Part shown: positions 16,137 through 24,336 of the stretch, one piece after another
Layout of the letters: each line of letters begins with the position of its first letter
Numbering within the stretch: position 1 is the first letter of the stretch
From: Clostridium thailandense
GTDB taxonomy: Bacteria; Bacillota; Clostridia; Clostridiales; Clostridiaceae
Assembly (NCBI RefSeq): GCF_019207025.1
Contig: NZ_JAEEGC010000019.1
Location: 1 to 64,000, forward strand
Direction of reading: 5' to 3'
DNA: 64,000 nucleotides
Notes under the pieces: generated by a model
Told to the model about the DNA's origin: nothing
The model's database searches: none
What the model saw: the letters and a program-made list of their open reading frames with translations, nothing else
Translations under genes and position numbers: made by a program

Positions 16137-16846
16137 TATTTATATACTCCTCTGTATTCTAAAGGTAAAAGCTCTGCAATTTTCTTCATTAAGAAATTTG
16201 TAGTTCTTTCTTCATATTCATGCTTTTCTTCTTTAACACCTTTAGCTGGCAATTGAAGTTCTTTTCCTATTGAAAGCTTAACTTTAGCATGATAGAATTT
16301 TTCTTGTCCCATATCCTTATCGTGAACAGGAAGTAATTTCTCACTTCCACAAATTCCAAGTGGTATAACAGAAGCCCTAGTCAGTCTCTGTATTAATACA
16401 ATTCCTTTTTTGGCTTTAATCAAACTTCCCGTTCTACTTCTTGTTCCTTCTGGGAATATGAGCACATTTTTCCCAGCTCTTAGTGTCTTCACAATCTCTG
16501 ATATCGCCTCTTTATCCGCAGTATTAGGGTTAATAGTTATAGTTTTAGTAACATATACCCCTAAGCTTGTCAACGGATTTTTAGATAACTTTGCTCCAGC
16601 TACAAAGGTTATATCTTGATTCTTTAACACCTTATCTATTATCAATCCATCAGAATTGCTTAAGTGATTACAGATAAAAAGTATAGGTTTCTCTACATTT
16701 TCAAGGTTCTCCATTCCCGTAACTTCGATATATGCATAGGTTTTTAAATATTTGTCAATTAGTTTCCTAGAAAAAAATCGAATTAAACTTTTGGGAAGAC
16801 AGCCTACTATTCTAGCCACTCCAGGAGAGATCATATCATAGTCCAC
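16136..16846 (-). CDS. plsC: 1-acyl-sn-glycerol-3-phosphate acyltransferase family protein
   Basis: Membrane-associated acyltransferase that makes phosphatidic acid for phospholipid synthesis. In 236 residues it has the His-x4-Asp motif (Cys-Asn-His-Leu-Ser-Asn-Ser-Asp) and the substrate motif Phe-Pro-Glu-Gly-Thr-Arg-Ser. The N-terminal 25 residues form an amphipathic segment. Several PlsC paralogues usually occur in clostridia, so the exact acceptor is not fixed. It has its own terminator and lies between queG and nth. Confidence 0.87.
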   Translation of the reverse strand: MDYDMISPGVARIVGCLPKSLIRFFSRKLIDKYLKTYAYIEVTGMENLENVEKPILFICNHLSNSDGLIIDKVLKNQDITFVAGAKLSKNPLTSLGVYVTKTITINPNTADKEAISEIVKTLRAGKNVLIFPEGTRSRTGSLIKAKKGIVLIQRLTRASVIPLGICGSEKLLPVHDKDMGQEKFYHAKVKLSIGKELQLPAKGVKEEKHEYEERTTNFLMKKIAELLPLEYRGVYK

Positions 16847-16909
16847 CTTTCATTTTCATGGTTTTCAAATATATAAGTTTTACATTAAGTATTATATCAT
16901 ATAATCAAG

Positions 16910-17881
16910 TCACAGTTTAAAATAATTCAAAAGTCTATTATAGTAATCTTCTACATATGGAGAAGTAAATTTTATTAATTTAATATTTTTCTCCTGATGT
17001 ATTTTATTAATTAGTGCATTCCTTTGAATTATATTTTTACCTCTCCACCCACAGGAGGTTTGGCTGTACTTATCTCTAAAATCTTTTTTATTTAAAGCTA
17101 TTAATTCTTCTAAACTGCTTTTTTCCATGAAATCGTAAGGCTTAAATTCTTCTATCTTTGAAACTTCTATATTTTTGTTATGAGGACACATGCTTTGACA
17201 TGTATCACAGCCAAATATTCTCCCATTCAACTTATCAAACCATTCATCATCAATATCTTTTTTTTGAGTTATATAAGAAAGACACATATTCGGATTGTTT
17301 TCTCCACTTATAGCACCTGTAGGACACATCTTTTGACATACGAAACAATCTCCACACTTATTTTCCAAAATCCTATCTGCTTCTACATATATATCTGTTA
17401 TTACTTCTCCTAAAAACACATATGAACCATACTTTTTTGTGATCAAAGTATTGTTTTTTCCTATGAACCCAATACCTGATTGTACTGCAATATATCTTTC
17501 TAGAAGCGAATTGCTATCCACAAAATATAAAGCTTTTCCTCCTAATGTTTCTATATACTCACATATTTTTTTCAAGTAGTTCGATACAACAATATGATAG
17601 TCTCTTCCTTGAGTGTATTTTGAAAAACCAATTCTACTTTGAAAATCTTTATTAAATAAATAAGGGAAAGCAATTGAAATTATTGTTTTCCCATCTTCCA
17701 TATAGAGAAAAGGATTTATCCTTTTCTCTATATCTTTTTCTTCAAATTCATTTTCTAACCCACTACTTTTTCTATTCTCAAGATATGGCCTTAATTCGTG
17801 AAAAATTCTACACTTTGAAAAACCTACTACATCTAAACCTAATTTACTACAATACTCTAATATATCTCTTTTAAAATTCAC
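16910..17881 (-). CDS. queG: Epoxyqueuosine reductase
   Basis: Cobalamin- and iron-sulfur-dependent enzyme for the last step of queuosine synthesis in tRNA. The 323-residue protein carries two ferredoxin-type cysteine clusters (Cys-Gly-Asp-Cys-Phe-Val-Cys-Gln-Lys-Met-Cys-Pro and Cys-Asp-Thr-Cys-Gln-Ser-Met-Cys-Pro) in the second half and the N-terminal Gly-Phe-Ser-Lys segment typical of the family. It lies 24 bp after cysE and could be the last gene of the T-box-controlled transcript. Confidence 0.9.
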   Translation of the reverse strand: MNFKRDILEYCSKLGLDVVGFSKCRIFHELRPYLENRKSSGLENEFEEKDIEKRINPFLYMEDGKTIISIAFPYLFNKDFQSRIGFSKYTQGRDYHIVVSNYLKKICEYIETLGGKALYFVDSNSLLERYIAVQSGIGFIGKNNTLITKKYGSYVFLGEVITDIYVEADRILENKCGDCFVCQKMCPTGAISGENNPNMCLSYITQKKDIDDEWFDKLNGRIFGCDTCQSMCPHNKNIEVSKIEEFKPYDFMEKSSLEELIALNKKDFRDKYSQTSCGWRGKNIIQRNALINKIHQEKNIKLIKFTSPYVEDYYNRLLNYFKL

Positions 17882-17905
17882 CCAATCACCTTCTCTTGTT
17901 AACCG

Positions 17906-18499
17906 TTATATAACCATTTGATTGTATATATGCTTTCTTTTTCCTTCAAAATCTTTTATTTCTATTATGGGTGTCTCTTTTCTACGAACAACCTTTGCCG
18001 GAATTCCCACAACTGTAGAGTCTGAACTAATATCTTCTAAAACAACTGAATTAGCTCCTATTTTTACATTATCCCCAATAGTTATCGGTCCTAGAACCTT
18101 TGCTCCACATCCTATTATAACATTATTTCCTACAGTAGGATGTCTTTTTCCTTTATCTTTTCCAGTACCACCTAGAGTTACTCCATGATAAAGTGTCACA
18201 TTATCACCTATTTCTGCAGTTTCTCCAATTACTACCCCCATACCATGATCAATAAAAAGTCCTTTACCTATTTGAGCTCCTGGGTGTATTTCTATACCAG
18301 TAAAAAATCTTGATAGTTGCGATATTAATCTAGCTGAAAAGAAAAACTTTTTCTTATATAAAAAGTGAGTAATCCTATGGTGAATTTGCGCATGGATACA
18401 AGGATATAAAAGAAATACCTCTATTGGATTTCTTGCTGCTGGATCATTCTTCATTGCGCTTTCTATATCGTAAACTAATGATTTAAATGGGTTTCTCAT
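17906..18499 (-). CDS. cysE: Serine O-acetyltransferase
   Basis: Makes O-acetylserine from serine and acetyl-CoA, the first step of cysteine synthesis. The 197-residue protein is the short (EpsC-like) form: a helical N-terminus, a left-handed beta-helix of hexapeptide repeats and the catalytic segment [12 protein letters not shown]. It lies 24 bp downstream of cysK, so both enzymes of the pathway are made together under the upstream T-box. Confidence 0.94.
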   Translation of the reverse strand: MRNPFKSLVYDIESAMKNDPAARNPIEVFLLYPCIHAQIHHRITHFLYKKKFFFSARLISQLSRFFTGIEIHPGAQIGKGLFIDHGMGVVIGETAEIGDNVTLYHGVTLGGTGKDKGKRHPTVGNNVIIGCGAKVLGPITIGDNVKIGANSVVLEDISSDSTVVGIPAKVVRRKETPIIEIKDFEGKRKHIYNQMVI

Positions 18500-18523
18500 A
18501 GCTATCTACCTCTCTAACTAATA

Positions 18524-19435
18524 TTAATCATATAATCCCATGGATAAATATTTTTCTCCACCATCTGGTGCTACAGTTACAACAGTTTTTCCCTTACCTA
18601 ATTTTTTTGCTAATTTTATTGCAGCTGCTACATTAGCCCCTGATGATATTCCTACCAATAAACCTTCTTCTCTTCCCATAAGTCTTGCATATTCATAGGC
18701 CTCTTCATCTGATATAGTCATAACTTCATCTACTATCTCTTTTGCATATATTTCTGGTACAAAACCAGCTCCTATTCCCTGTATTTTATGAGCTCCAGGT
18801 TGGCCTCCAGATATTACAGGAGACTTTGCAGGTTCTACTGCTACAACATTTATATTAGCATTATATTTTTTTAATTTTTTACCTGCACCTATTAAAGTTC
18901 CGCCTGTTCCAACACCTGCTACAAATGCATCTAACTCCTTCAAATCTTTGATTATTTCATCAGCTGTAGTTTCATAGTGCTTGTCTGGATTTGCTTGATT
19001 TGTAAATTGTTGAGGTATATAATATCCTTCTTTACCTTCTACTATTTCCACTGCTTTTTCTATAGCACCCTTCATTCCTTTTACACCCTCAGTTAAAACA
19101 AGCTCAGCTCCATAAGCTTTCATTAAATTTCTTCTTTCCATACTCATTGTATCTGGCATTACAATCATTACTTTATATCCCTTTAATTTTCCTATCATTG
19201 CAAGAGCTATTCCTGTATTTCCACTTGTTGGCTCGACAATAGTATCTCCTGCCTTTATAAGTCCTTCTCTTTCTGCCTTTTCAATCATTCCTAAAGCTGC
19301 TCTATCTTTAATACTTCCACCTGGATTAAATTTCTCTAGCTTTACATAGACATCAGCCATTCCTTCTTCTACTATATTATTTAGCTTAAACAAAGGTGTT
19401 CCACCTATCATTTCAATAGCATTATTAAATATCAT
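18524..19435 (-). CDS. cysK: Cysteine synthase (O-acetylserine sulfhydrylase)
   Basis: PLP enzyme converting O-acetylserine and sulfide to cysteine. In 303 residues it has the PLP lysine in Gly-Gly-Ser-Ile-Lys-Asp-Arg (near residue 42), the substrate loop Pro-Thr-Ser-Gly-Asn-Thr-Gly and the PLP phosphate loop Gly-Thr-Gly-Gly-Thr. It is first in the cysK-cysE unit. The 100-bp interval to the T-box terminator contains only AT-rich leader sequence. Confidence 0.95.
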   Translation of the reverse strand: MIFNNAIEMIGGTPLFKLNNIVEEGMADVYVKLEKFNPGGSIKDRAALGMIEKAEREGLIKAGDTIVEPTSGNTGIALAMIGKLKGYKVMIVMPDTMSMERRNLMKAYGAELVLTEGVKGMKGAIEKAVEIVEGKEGYYIPQQFTNQANPDKHYETTADEIIKDLKELDAFVAGVGTGGTLIGAGKKLKKYNANINVVAVEPAKSPVISGGQPGAHKIQGIGAGFVPEIYAKEIVDEVMTISDEEAYEYARLMGREEGLLVGISSGANVAAAIKLAKKLGKGKTVVTVAPDGGEKYLSMGLYD

Positions 19436-19534
19436 TTTTAAATTCCTCCCTTTTTTGTTTTAAAATTACATTTTAAGTTTAAAAATTTTTAACATTATAA
19501 GTTATTCCTCATAATACATTAAGCTTTATACGTC

Positions 19535-19790
19535 AAAAAACCCCGTCTCTATATATTATAGAGACGGGGTCAAATCCGCGGTTCCACTCTAATTAGATCC
19601 TAATCTAAAGATCTCAGCTTAATTCAAGCACACTTTATGCTCTACCACTATAACGGGTGGATCCGACACAGCCTACTTAATTCGGTGTATAACTCCAAAG
19701 GGCACTTCTCCTAAACTTCATTTAGAAACCTTCCAGCGAACAGCTTCCTCTCTGTAAAATTCTTTTTAGGTTACTTTCCTTCTTCAATGT
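19535..19790 (-). promoter_or_regulatory. T-box riboswitch, cysteine specifier, upstream of cysK
   Basis: On the minus strand the leader has the T-box sequence AGTGGAACCGCGG (near 19587-19574) and a terminator hairpin with CCCCGTCTCTAT arms (19541-19569) followed by TTTTTT. The specifier loop reads GAAG-TGC-CCTTTGGAG, with TGC (19704-19702) as the codon, matching tRNA-Cys and the cysK-cysE operon below. The specifier was placed by comparing the same motif in the leuS leader. Uncharged tRNA-Cys should cause read-through. Confidence 0.93.
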
Positions 19791-19826
19791 ATTTCTGAGT
19801 ATTTTGATATGAATTCTATATTTACT

Positions 19827-19854
19827 ATTATATTATTATTTTTCTGTTTGTCAA
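19827..19854 (-). promoter_or_regulatory. Promoter of the cysK T-box transcript
   Basis: Minus strand: -35 TTGACA (complement of 19849-19854), 16-bp spacer, -10 TATAAT (complement of 19827-19832). It matches the vegetative consensus fully and lies just upstream of the T-box leader. Confidence 0.85.
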
Positions 19855-19887
19855 CCCTGTTTTAAAAATTTTTCTACAATTCAAAAC

Positions 19888-19972
19888 ATAAAAATTTTGT
19901 GACACAAAATTTTTATTAGAGGACAGAGGACAGTAAAGGAAGAAAACTCACCTTCACTGTCAACTGTCCTCT
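19888..19972. repeat. GAGGACAG repeat family, copy 1
   Basis: Two adjacent palindromes: an AT-rich one (19888-19917, arms ATAAAAATTTTGTG) and one with arms AGAGGACAG...AAGG / CCTT...CTGTCCTCT (19918-19972). Both blocks recur in inverted order at 24105-24319. It lies just past the sleB stop and may serve as its terminator. Confidence 0.7.
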
Positions 19973-19999
19973 AAAAAATAATGCTTCGTATTATTTTCA

Positions 20000-20716
20000 T
20001 TATCTACAAAATCTATGTTTCCCAATTATTTTAATTAGCGGTCTTGACCATATCCACGAGCTTGTAGCTGTTGATGGATTAAAGTAATATATAGCTCCTC
20101 CCGATGGATCCCATCCATTCAATGCATCTTGTGCAGCATTTACAGAACTTTGAAGTAAATTTGCATGTATCTGACCATCTACTATGGCTGTGAATGCTCC
20201 TGGTTGATATATGACCCCTGCTACAGAAGATGGAAACTTAGGATCTCTTGTTCTATTTAGCACCACTGCACCAACTGCTACCTGACCCTCATAAGGTTCT
20301 CCTCTTGCTTCTCCATTAATAAGCCTAGCGAGTAAAAGCACATCTTGGTTACTGGTAACATTCTTATTATTACCTGAAGCAGCTCCTTCCAAAGCAGCTA
20401 CGTTAATGCCAATAGCATTTAATGTAGCATTACCTGCAACACCATCTACGGATAATCCGTTTTTGGCTTGAAACGTTTTTACTGCGGTAAAAGTTTTATA
20501 TCCATATATACCATCTATACTTCCATTATAATATCCCCAGTCTCTAAGCCTTCCTTGTATCTGCGAAACCACATCTCCTCTTGACCCGTAATAATATGAT
20601 ATAGTCTTAACTGCAGAAGTATAAGGAGTCATACAAACAGACGTGCTAATGTATGTAAACATAACCATAAGTATGCAAACAATTTCTCTTTTAAATCTCA
20701 TAATTTTTTTAGACAT
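20000..20716 (-). CDS. sleB: Spore cortex-lytic enzyme SleB
   Basis: Germination enzyme that degrades muramic-delta-lactam-containing cortex. The 238-residue protein has a signal or membrane segment (about residues 10-30), a peptidoglycan-binding domain (about 40-105) and a C-terminal Hydrolase_2 (SleB) domain with the catalytic Glu in Asn-Gly-Glu-Ala-Arg-Gly-Glu. The ATG at 20716 lies 11 nt after AAGGAG; a GTG four codons upstream overlaps that site. No ypeB partner lies next to it in this window. Confidence 0.9.
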   Translation of the reverse strand: MSKKIMRFKREIVCILMVMFTYISTSVCMTPYTSAVKTISYYYGSRGDVVSQIQGRLRDWGYYNGSIDGIYGYKTFTAVKTFQAKNGLSVDGVAGNATLNAIGINVAALEGAASGNNKNVTSNQDVLLLARLINGEARGEPYEGQVAVGAVVLNRTRDPKFPSSVAGVIYQPGAFTAIVDGQIHANLLQSSVNAAQDALNGWDPSGGAIYYFNPSTATSSWIWSRPLIKIIGKHRFCR

Positions 20717-20864
20717 ACATCCGATCACTCCTTGCTATAAATTTAAAGTATTCAATAAAACTAGCACTATGAGCATTTTCAGTTCTTATAATATAATTTA
20801 GTTTCTGCACAAAGTCGTAAAAAATACATTATATAGACAAAAGAGTTATTGTTAAAATTAACCA

Positions 20865-20893
20865 TAAAAAAACCCTAGCTCAAAAGCTAAGGT
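20865..20893 (-). terminator. Terminator after the NRAMP-like gene
   Basis: Stem ACCTTAGCT / AGCTAGGGT (20871-20893, one mismatch) followed on the minus strand by seven T. It lies 11 bp past the stop. Confidence 0.85.
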
Positions 20894-20903
20894 CTTAAAT
20901 CCT

Positions 20904-22127
20904 TTATATAAAATTTCCTCCTATAGCTAAAACCGTCAATACAACTATTAATGCAACTGTAGCTTTTGCTATAAAATTCTGCAATGAACTATTTACATAG
21001 TTACCCATTACCTCAACATCATTCACAAGTATTATCATAAATATTAATACTACCGGACACAGTATTCCTGCCAGCTGCTGCGTGACGAGAATTATATTAA
21101 TCAATGATATCCCTGGCACAAGTATAATCACAGCACTTACTAAAATCATAAATAAAAATAGTCCGAAAAATACAGGTGCTTCCTTTATTTTGTTATCCAA
21201 TCCACTTTCGAAACCAAAAGCTTCACACACTGCATACGCTGTACTTAAGGGTATAACACAGCATGCCAAAAATGACGCTCCAAACAAACCTATTGCAAAT
21301 AACAAAAATGAATAATTACCTGCCAATGGTCTTAGCGCTGAAGCTGCATCCTGTGCTGTATCTATACTTATACCAGCTTTATACAATGTTTCCGCGGTAC
21401 ACACTGTAATAACTAAAGCTGTTAGTATAGCCCAAGCTGTCCCAAGATATACATCAAGTTTTTCATATTTATATTCTTTAATAGATATTCCCTTATCTAC
21501 AACAGAAGATTGTAGATAAAATTGCATATAAGGAGTTATCGTTGTACCTACCATTCCTATCAATACTAAAAAGTAACCTTTATCAAGTTTAGCATGAGGC
21601 TTTATTATACTTCCAAAAACGTGTCCCCAATTTGGTTTTACTAGAAATGCTGTTACAAAATATCCAAAAAAAGTTATTGTTAAAAATAAAAATATTTTTT
21701 CAGCCTTTGAATAATTTCCTCTTGTTAATACAAACCAAATAAGGGCTGTAAGTAATGGTACAGAAATATATTTACTAATACTAAATAACTCTAAACTTGC
21801 TGCTATTCCAGCAAAATCACCTATGCACACACCAAGATTCGCTATAAGAAGTACAAACATAGCAAAAAAAGCCCATCTCACTCCAAATCTTTCTCTTATT
21901 AGATCTGAAAGACCTTTTCCTGTAACTACAGCCATTCTTGCATTCATTTCCTGAACTACCGCAAGTCCTATGGCTATAGCAAACATTCCCCATAGCATTG
22001 AGTATCCATAATGAGCACCAATAACAGAGTAGGTAGCAACTCCACCTGCATCATTTCCGGCATTAGCTGTAATAAGTCCTGGTCCAACTATACTTAGTAT
22101 AATTAAAAATCTATTTTTATTCTTCAT
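20904..22127 (-). CDS. NRAMP-related magnesium transporter (NRMT type)
   Basis: Eleven- to twelve-helix membrane protein of 407 residues in the SLC11/NRAMP superfamily. Manganese/iron NRAMPs have Asp-Pro-Gly-Asn in helix 1 and Met-Pro-His in helix 6. Here helix 1 reads Ala-Asn-Ala-Gly-Asn-Asp-Ala-Gly-Gly (21-29) and helix 6 Thr198-Pro-Tyr200, so the metal-binding methionine is missing. This pattern, with the M-box leader and MgtE-like partner upstream, fits the NRMT magnesium transporters known from clostridia. Calling it MntH would be misleading. It is 16 bp downstream of the MgtE-like gene. Confidence 0.87.
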   Translation of the reverse strand: MKNKNRFLIILSIVGPGLITANAGNDAGGVATYSVIGAHYGYSMLWGMFAIAIGLAVVQEMNARMAVVTGKGLSDLIRERFGVRWAFFAMFVLLIANLGVCIGDFAGIAASLELFSISKYISVPLLTALIWFVLTRGNYSKAEKIFLFLTITFFGYFVTAFLVKPNWGHVFGSIIKPHAKLDKGYFLVLIGMVGTTITPYMQFYLQSSVVDKGISIKEYKYEKLDVYLGTAWAILTALVITVCTAETLYKAGISIDTAQDAASALRPLAGNYSFLLFAIGLFGASFLACCVIPLSTAYAVCEAFGFESGLDNKIKEAPVFFGLFLFMILVSAVIILVPGISLINIILVTQQLAGILCPVVLIFMIILVNDVEVMGNYVNSSLQNFIAKATVALIVVLTVLAIGGNFI

Positions 22128-22143
22128 ATTTGCCTACCTTTCT

Positions 22144-23406
22144 CTATCCTACCTTTTTAAATCTTTTTCTCCAGGTTGGAATTAGTATATCTTCAACTAT
22201 GTCACTCATGATTACTACCCCGCATAGTTTTTGATAGGTATCTATTACAGGTAGGGAAAGAAGGTCGTATTTAACACAAAGTTCTATAGCCTCATCTATA
22301 TTCTCATAATCCTCTATTTTTACTATATCATCAAGCATTATTTCTTTTAATGTCTTTTCTGGCTTTGATAATATTAAACTTTTAAGTGAGACTACTCCTT
22401 GAAGTCTTTCTTGTTCATCAACAATATATATATAATGAGAAACTTCGTCATCTGGATTAAGTTCTCTAAGTAGTTCTATAGTCTCTTCAACAGTTATATT
22501 TATATTAAAAGATATAAAATCTTTATTCATCATGCTTCCAACTGTTTCTTCACTATACTCCATCAAAGTTCTTACTTCATCCGCATCTTCTTTTTCCATG
22601 CTTAAAAGAATATGCTCTGCGGTCTCTTCATCAACTTCATCTAAGATGTCCGCAATCTCATCATTTGGAATGTTATCAAGTAACTCATCTCTTCTATCTT
22701 GACTTAAGCTTTCCAATATATCAGCCTGAATATCTGGTTCAATTTCTTCTAAAGTATCTGCAGCAAGATCTTTTTCAAGACTTTCAAATACTCTATTTCT
22801 ATAATTTATATCCATATCCTCTAAGATATCTGCCAAATCGGCTGGATGTAGCTTAGAAAGTTTTTTATATGTCACTGCTAATTTTAAATTATCATTTACC
22901 ATTTCTAGTGATTCTACATTATCCCATACTATTAAACTATCAGATGGTTTTTTATCAAAAATCCTATAGCAACTTTTAACCAAACTTTCAACTCCAAGTC
23001 TTCTGCCAAGTGCAAGAACACCTGAATCTACTGCAACTACTCTAAACTCTCCTGCTATTTCCGCAATTCTTAAATCATTAACTCTTACCAATTTTTTCCC
23101 ATTTATATCGACAATTTGTCTGTCTAATAAATGTTTTGATAAAAGATACGAATATTTTTGCAAAATGATTTCTCTTACGCCTTCTCCTTTAATGCGTATT
23201 TTGTCATCATTCTCATAAAAAGATATATGCTTAAATTCGCAATTAAGAATTTCACCATCTTTTTTCAGCTTATAACCTATAGCTCTTGGGAATCCACCTT
23301 CTGTGGTTACATAAATATCACAAAGTTTGCCTACAGGTTCATTAAATTCATCATAAATCTTTTTGTAAAGAACCTTACTTAAGAAGAAACTAGATAGTCT
23401 TTTCAT
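22144..23406 (-). CDS. PRC-barrel / MgtE_N / CBS protein, putative magnesium sensor for the NRMT
   Basis: Soluble protein of 420 residues. In order: PRC-barrel-like segments (about 5-165), an acidic helical MgtE N-domain (about 170-290, with Leu-His-Pro-Ala-Asp-Leu-Ala-Asp-Ile-Leu) and two CBS domains (about 300-412). The transmembrane domain of true MgtE channels is absent. In MgtE the N and CBS domains bind Mg2+ and gate the pore; here the module probably senses Mg2+ for the transporter encoded 16 bp downstream. That function is inferred from domains and context. It is read from an M-box transcript, and its ribosome site lies in a hairpin (see leader). Confidence 0.88.
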   Translation of the reverse strand: MKRLSSFFLSKVLYKKIYDEFNEPVGKLCDIYVTTEGGFPRAIGYKLKKDGEILNCEFKHISFYENDDKIRIKGEGVREIILQKYSYLLSKHLLDRQIVDINGKKLVRVNDLRIAEIAGEFRVVAVDSGVLALGRRLGVESLVKSCYRIFDKKPSDSLIVWDNVESLEMVNDNLKLAVTYKKLSKLHPADLADILEDMDINYRNRVFESLEKDLAADTLEEIEPDIQADILESLSQDRRDELLDNIPNDEIADILDEVDEETAEHILLSMEKEDADEVRTLMEYSEETVGSMMNKDFISFNINITVEETIELLRELNPDDEVSHYIYIVDEQERLQGVVSLKSLILSKPEKTLKEIMLDDIVKIEDYENIDEAIELCVKYDLLSLPVIDTYQKLCGVVIMSDIVEDILIPTWRKRFKKVG

Positions 23407-23518
23407 AAATATTCCTCCTTCTACATACAGAGGAATATTTACAAAACTGATAAGGAATTATAGAAATGCCTTGGGTCCTTAGAAGTAATTTTCTTTATCG
23501 GTTAATGTAAATGTTCCT
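23404..23518 (-). promoter_or_regulatory. Two-state leader that can sequester the Shine-Dalgarno of the MgtE-like gene
   Basis: Three segments, named 5' to 3' on the minus strand. A (23518-23486) starts AGGAACATTTACA. B (about 23460-23429) ends TGTAAATATTCCTC. C (23417-23407) is GAGGAATATTT and contains most of the GGAGG ribosome site. B pairs perfectly with C over 11 bp, hiding the site up to the ATG. B also pairs with A over 12 of 13 bases plus a further GATAA/TTATC stretch. The pairings exclude each other. The region lies after the M-box terminator, so it would be a second, translational control step. Confidence 0.6.
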
Positions 23519-23597
23519 TTGTATATCCATATTAAATTTTTGTTTTAACCTAAATCGACCACTATGAGGGCCAGCCTCCATTTAAAAACACCACCTA

Positions 23598-23631
23598 ATA
23601 AAAATAAAATAAGAGCCTTAAAAATAGGCTC
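23598..23631 (-). terminator. M-box terminator
   Basis: Stem GAGCC / GGCTC (23612-23631) followed on the minus strand by a T-rich run (complement of 23598-23611). It lies just 3' of the M-box aptamer and should form when Mg2+ is plentiful. Confidence 0.8.
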
Positions 23632-23644
23632 CATTGCAAACTAA

Positions 23645-23800
23645 AACTTTATAGTCCGAGTTTTAGCACTATATAGCTTTGAACAATATTGTTCAGCTAC
23701 ATTAAGTAAAACCTTGATTCGGTAGTACCTGTTGACCCATTGGCATCTCTCGATGTTTCCGGGCAGTAGCGTATATCTATATAGGAGCCTCACCTAACAT
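23645..23800 (-). promoter_or_regulatory. M-box (ykoK) magnesium riboswitch
   Basis: The minus strand carries the conserved M-box core in order: TTAGGTGAGGCTCC, TATACGCTACTGCCCGG, CATCGAGAGATGCCAATGGG, TCAACAGGTAC, then the 3' closing region near 23657. The aptamer folds with several Mg2+ ions and promotes the terminator at 23598-23631, switching off the MgtE-like/NRMT operon. This leader is the strongest evidence that the downstream transporter handles magnesium. The interval 23519-23597 is unassigned leader. Confidence 0.95.
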
Positions 23801-23840
23801 AAGTAAATTTATTTTTTATATTAACTTTCTTTCATTATTT

Positions 23841-23868
23841 ATTATAGTACAAATTCCTTAAAATGCAA
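23841..23868 (-). promoter_or_regulatory. Promoter of the M-box transcript
   Basis: Minus strand -35 TTGCAT (complement of 23863-23868), 16-bp spacer, -10 TATAAT (complement of 23841-23846), about 40 bp before the M-box. The interval 23869-24104 upstream shows no feature. Confidence 0.7.
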
Positions 23869-24104
23869 CCTATAAATATAAAATTTATTTATATTTCCTT
23901 GTTATCCTATTTTAATTTTATATTTTTCAATTTTACTGCTACTATTGCAAATTCTTAGCCTTTCTCTTATTTTTTATGCAAACATTTTATTCTAATTTTT
24001 TACAATTATATCTAAACCGATTTCCATATTCTAAGTAAAGTATAAAAATTATTTATTCATATTTTCCTATCCTTGTGTTAATATATTAATGATTTTATCA
24101 GAGA

Positions 24105-24319
24105 CCAATTGATAATTGACAGAGGACAGTGAAGGAGGATTTTTCTCCGCTGCACTACGAAAAATTTTCAAATTTATATTAAATTTGAGCGATGTTTCGA
24201 ATTAGCAAAACAATCCTAAAAAAACAAATTAGTTTTCTGACGTAAGGAAGAAAGCTCACCTTCATTGTCCTCTGTCCTCTGTCAATTGTCCTCTAAAAAT
24301 TTTGGATACAAAATTTTTA
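24105..24319. repeat. GAGGACAG repeat family, copy 2
   Basis: Ends are imperfect inverted repeats: 24105-24135 (CCAATTGATAATTGACAGAG then GACAGTGAAGG) and 24259-24291 (CCTTCATTGTCC then TCTGTCAATTGTCC). They are followed by the AT-rich palindrome 24294-24319 also present in copy 1. The 120-bp middle contains CTCCGCTGCACTACG and no gene. It ends 17 bp before ygiQ, so the ygiQ promoter lies inside or before the element. Confidence 0.7.
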
Positions 24320-24336
24320 AAGAACGGAGAATATAA

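Noticed and set aside
20904-22127. Annotation as MntH manganese transporter
   Set aside because: Helix 1 and helix 6 metal motifs are replaced, and the leader is a magnesium M-box.
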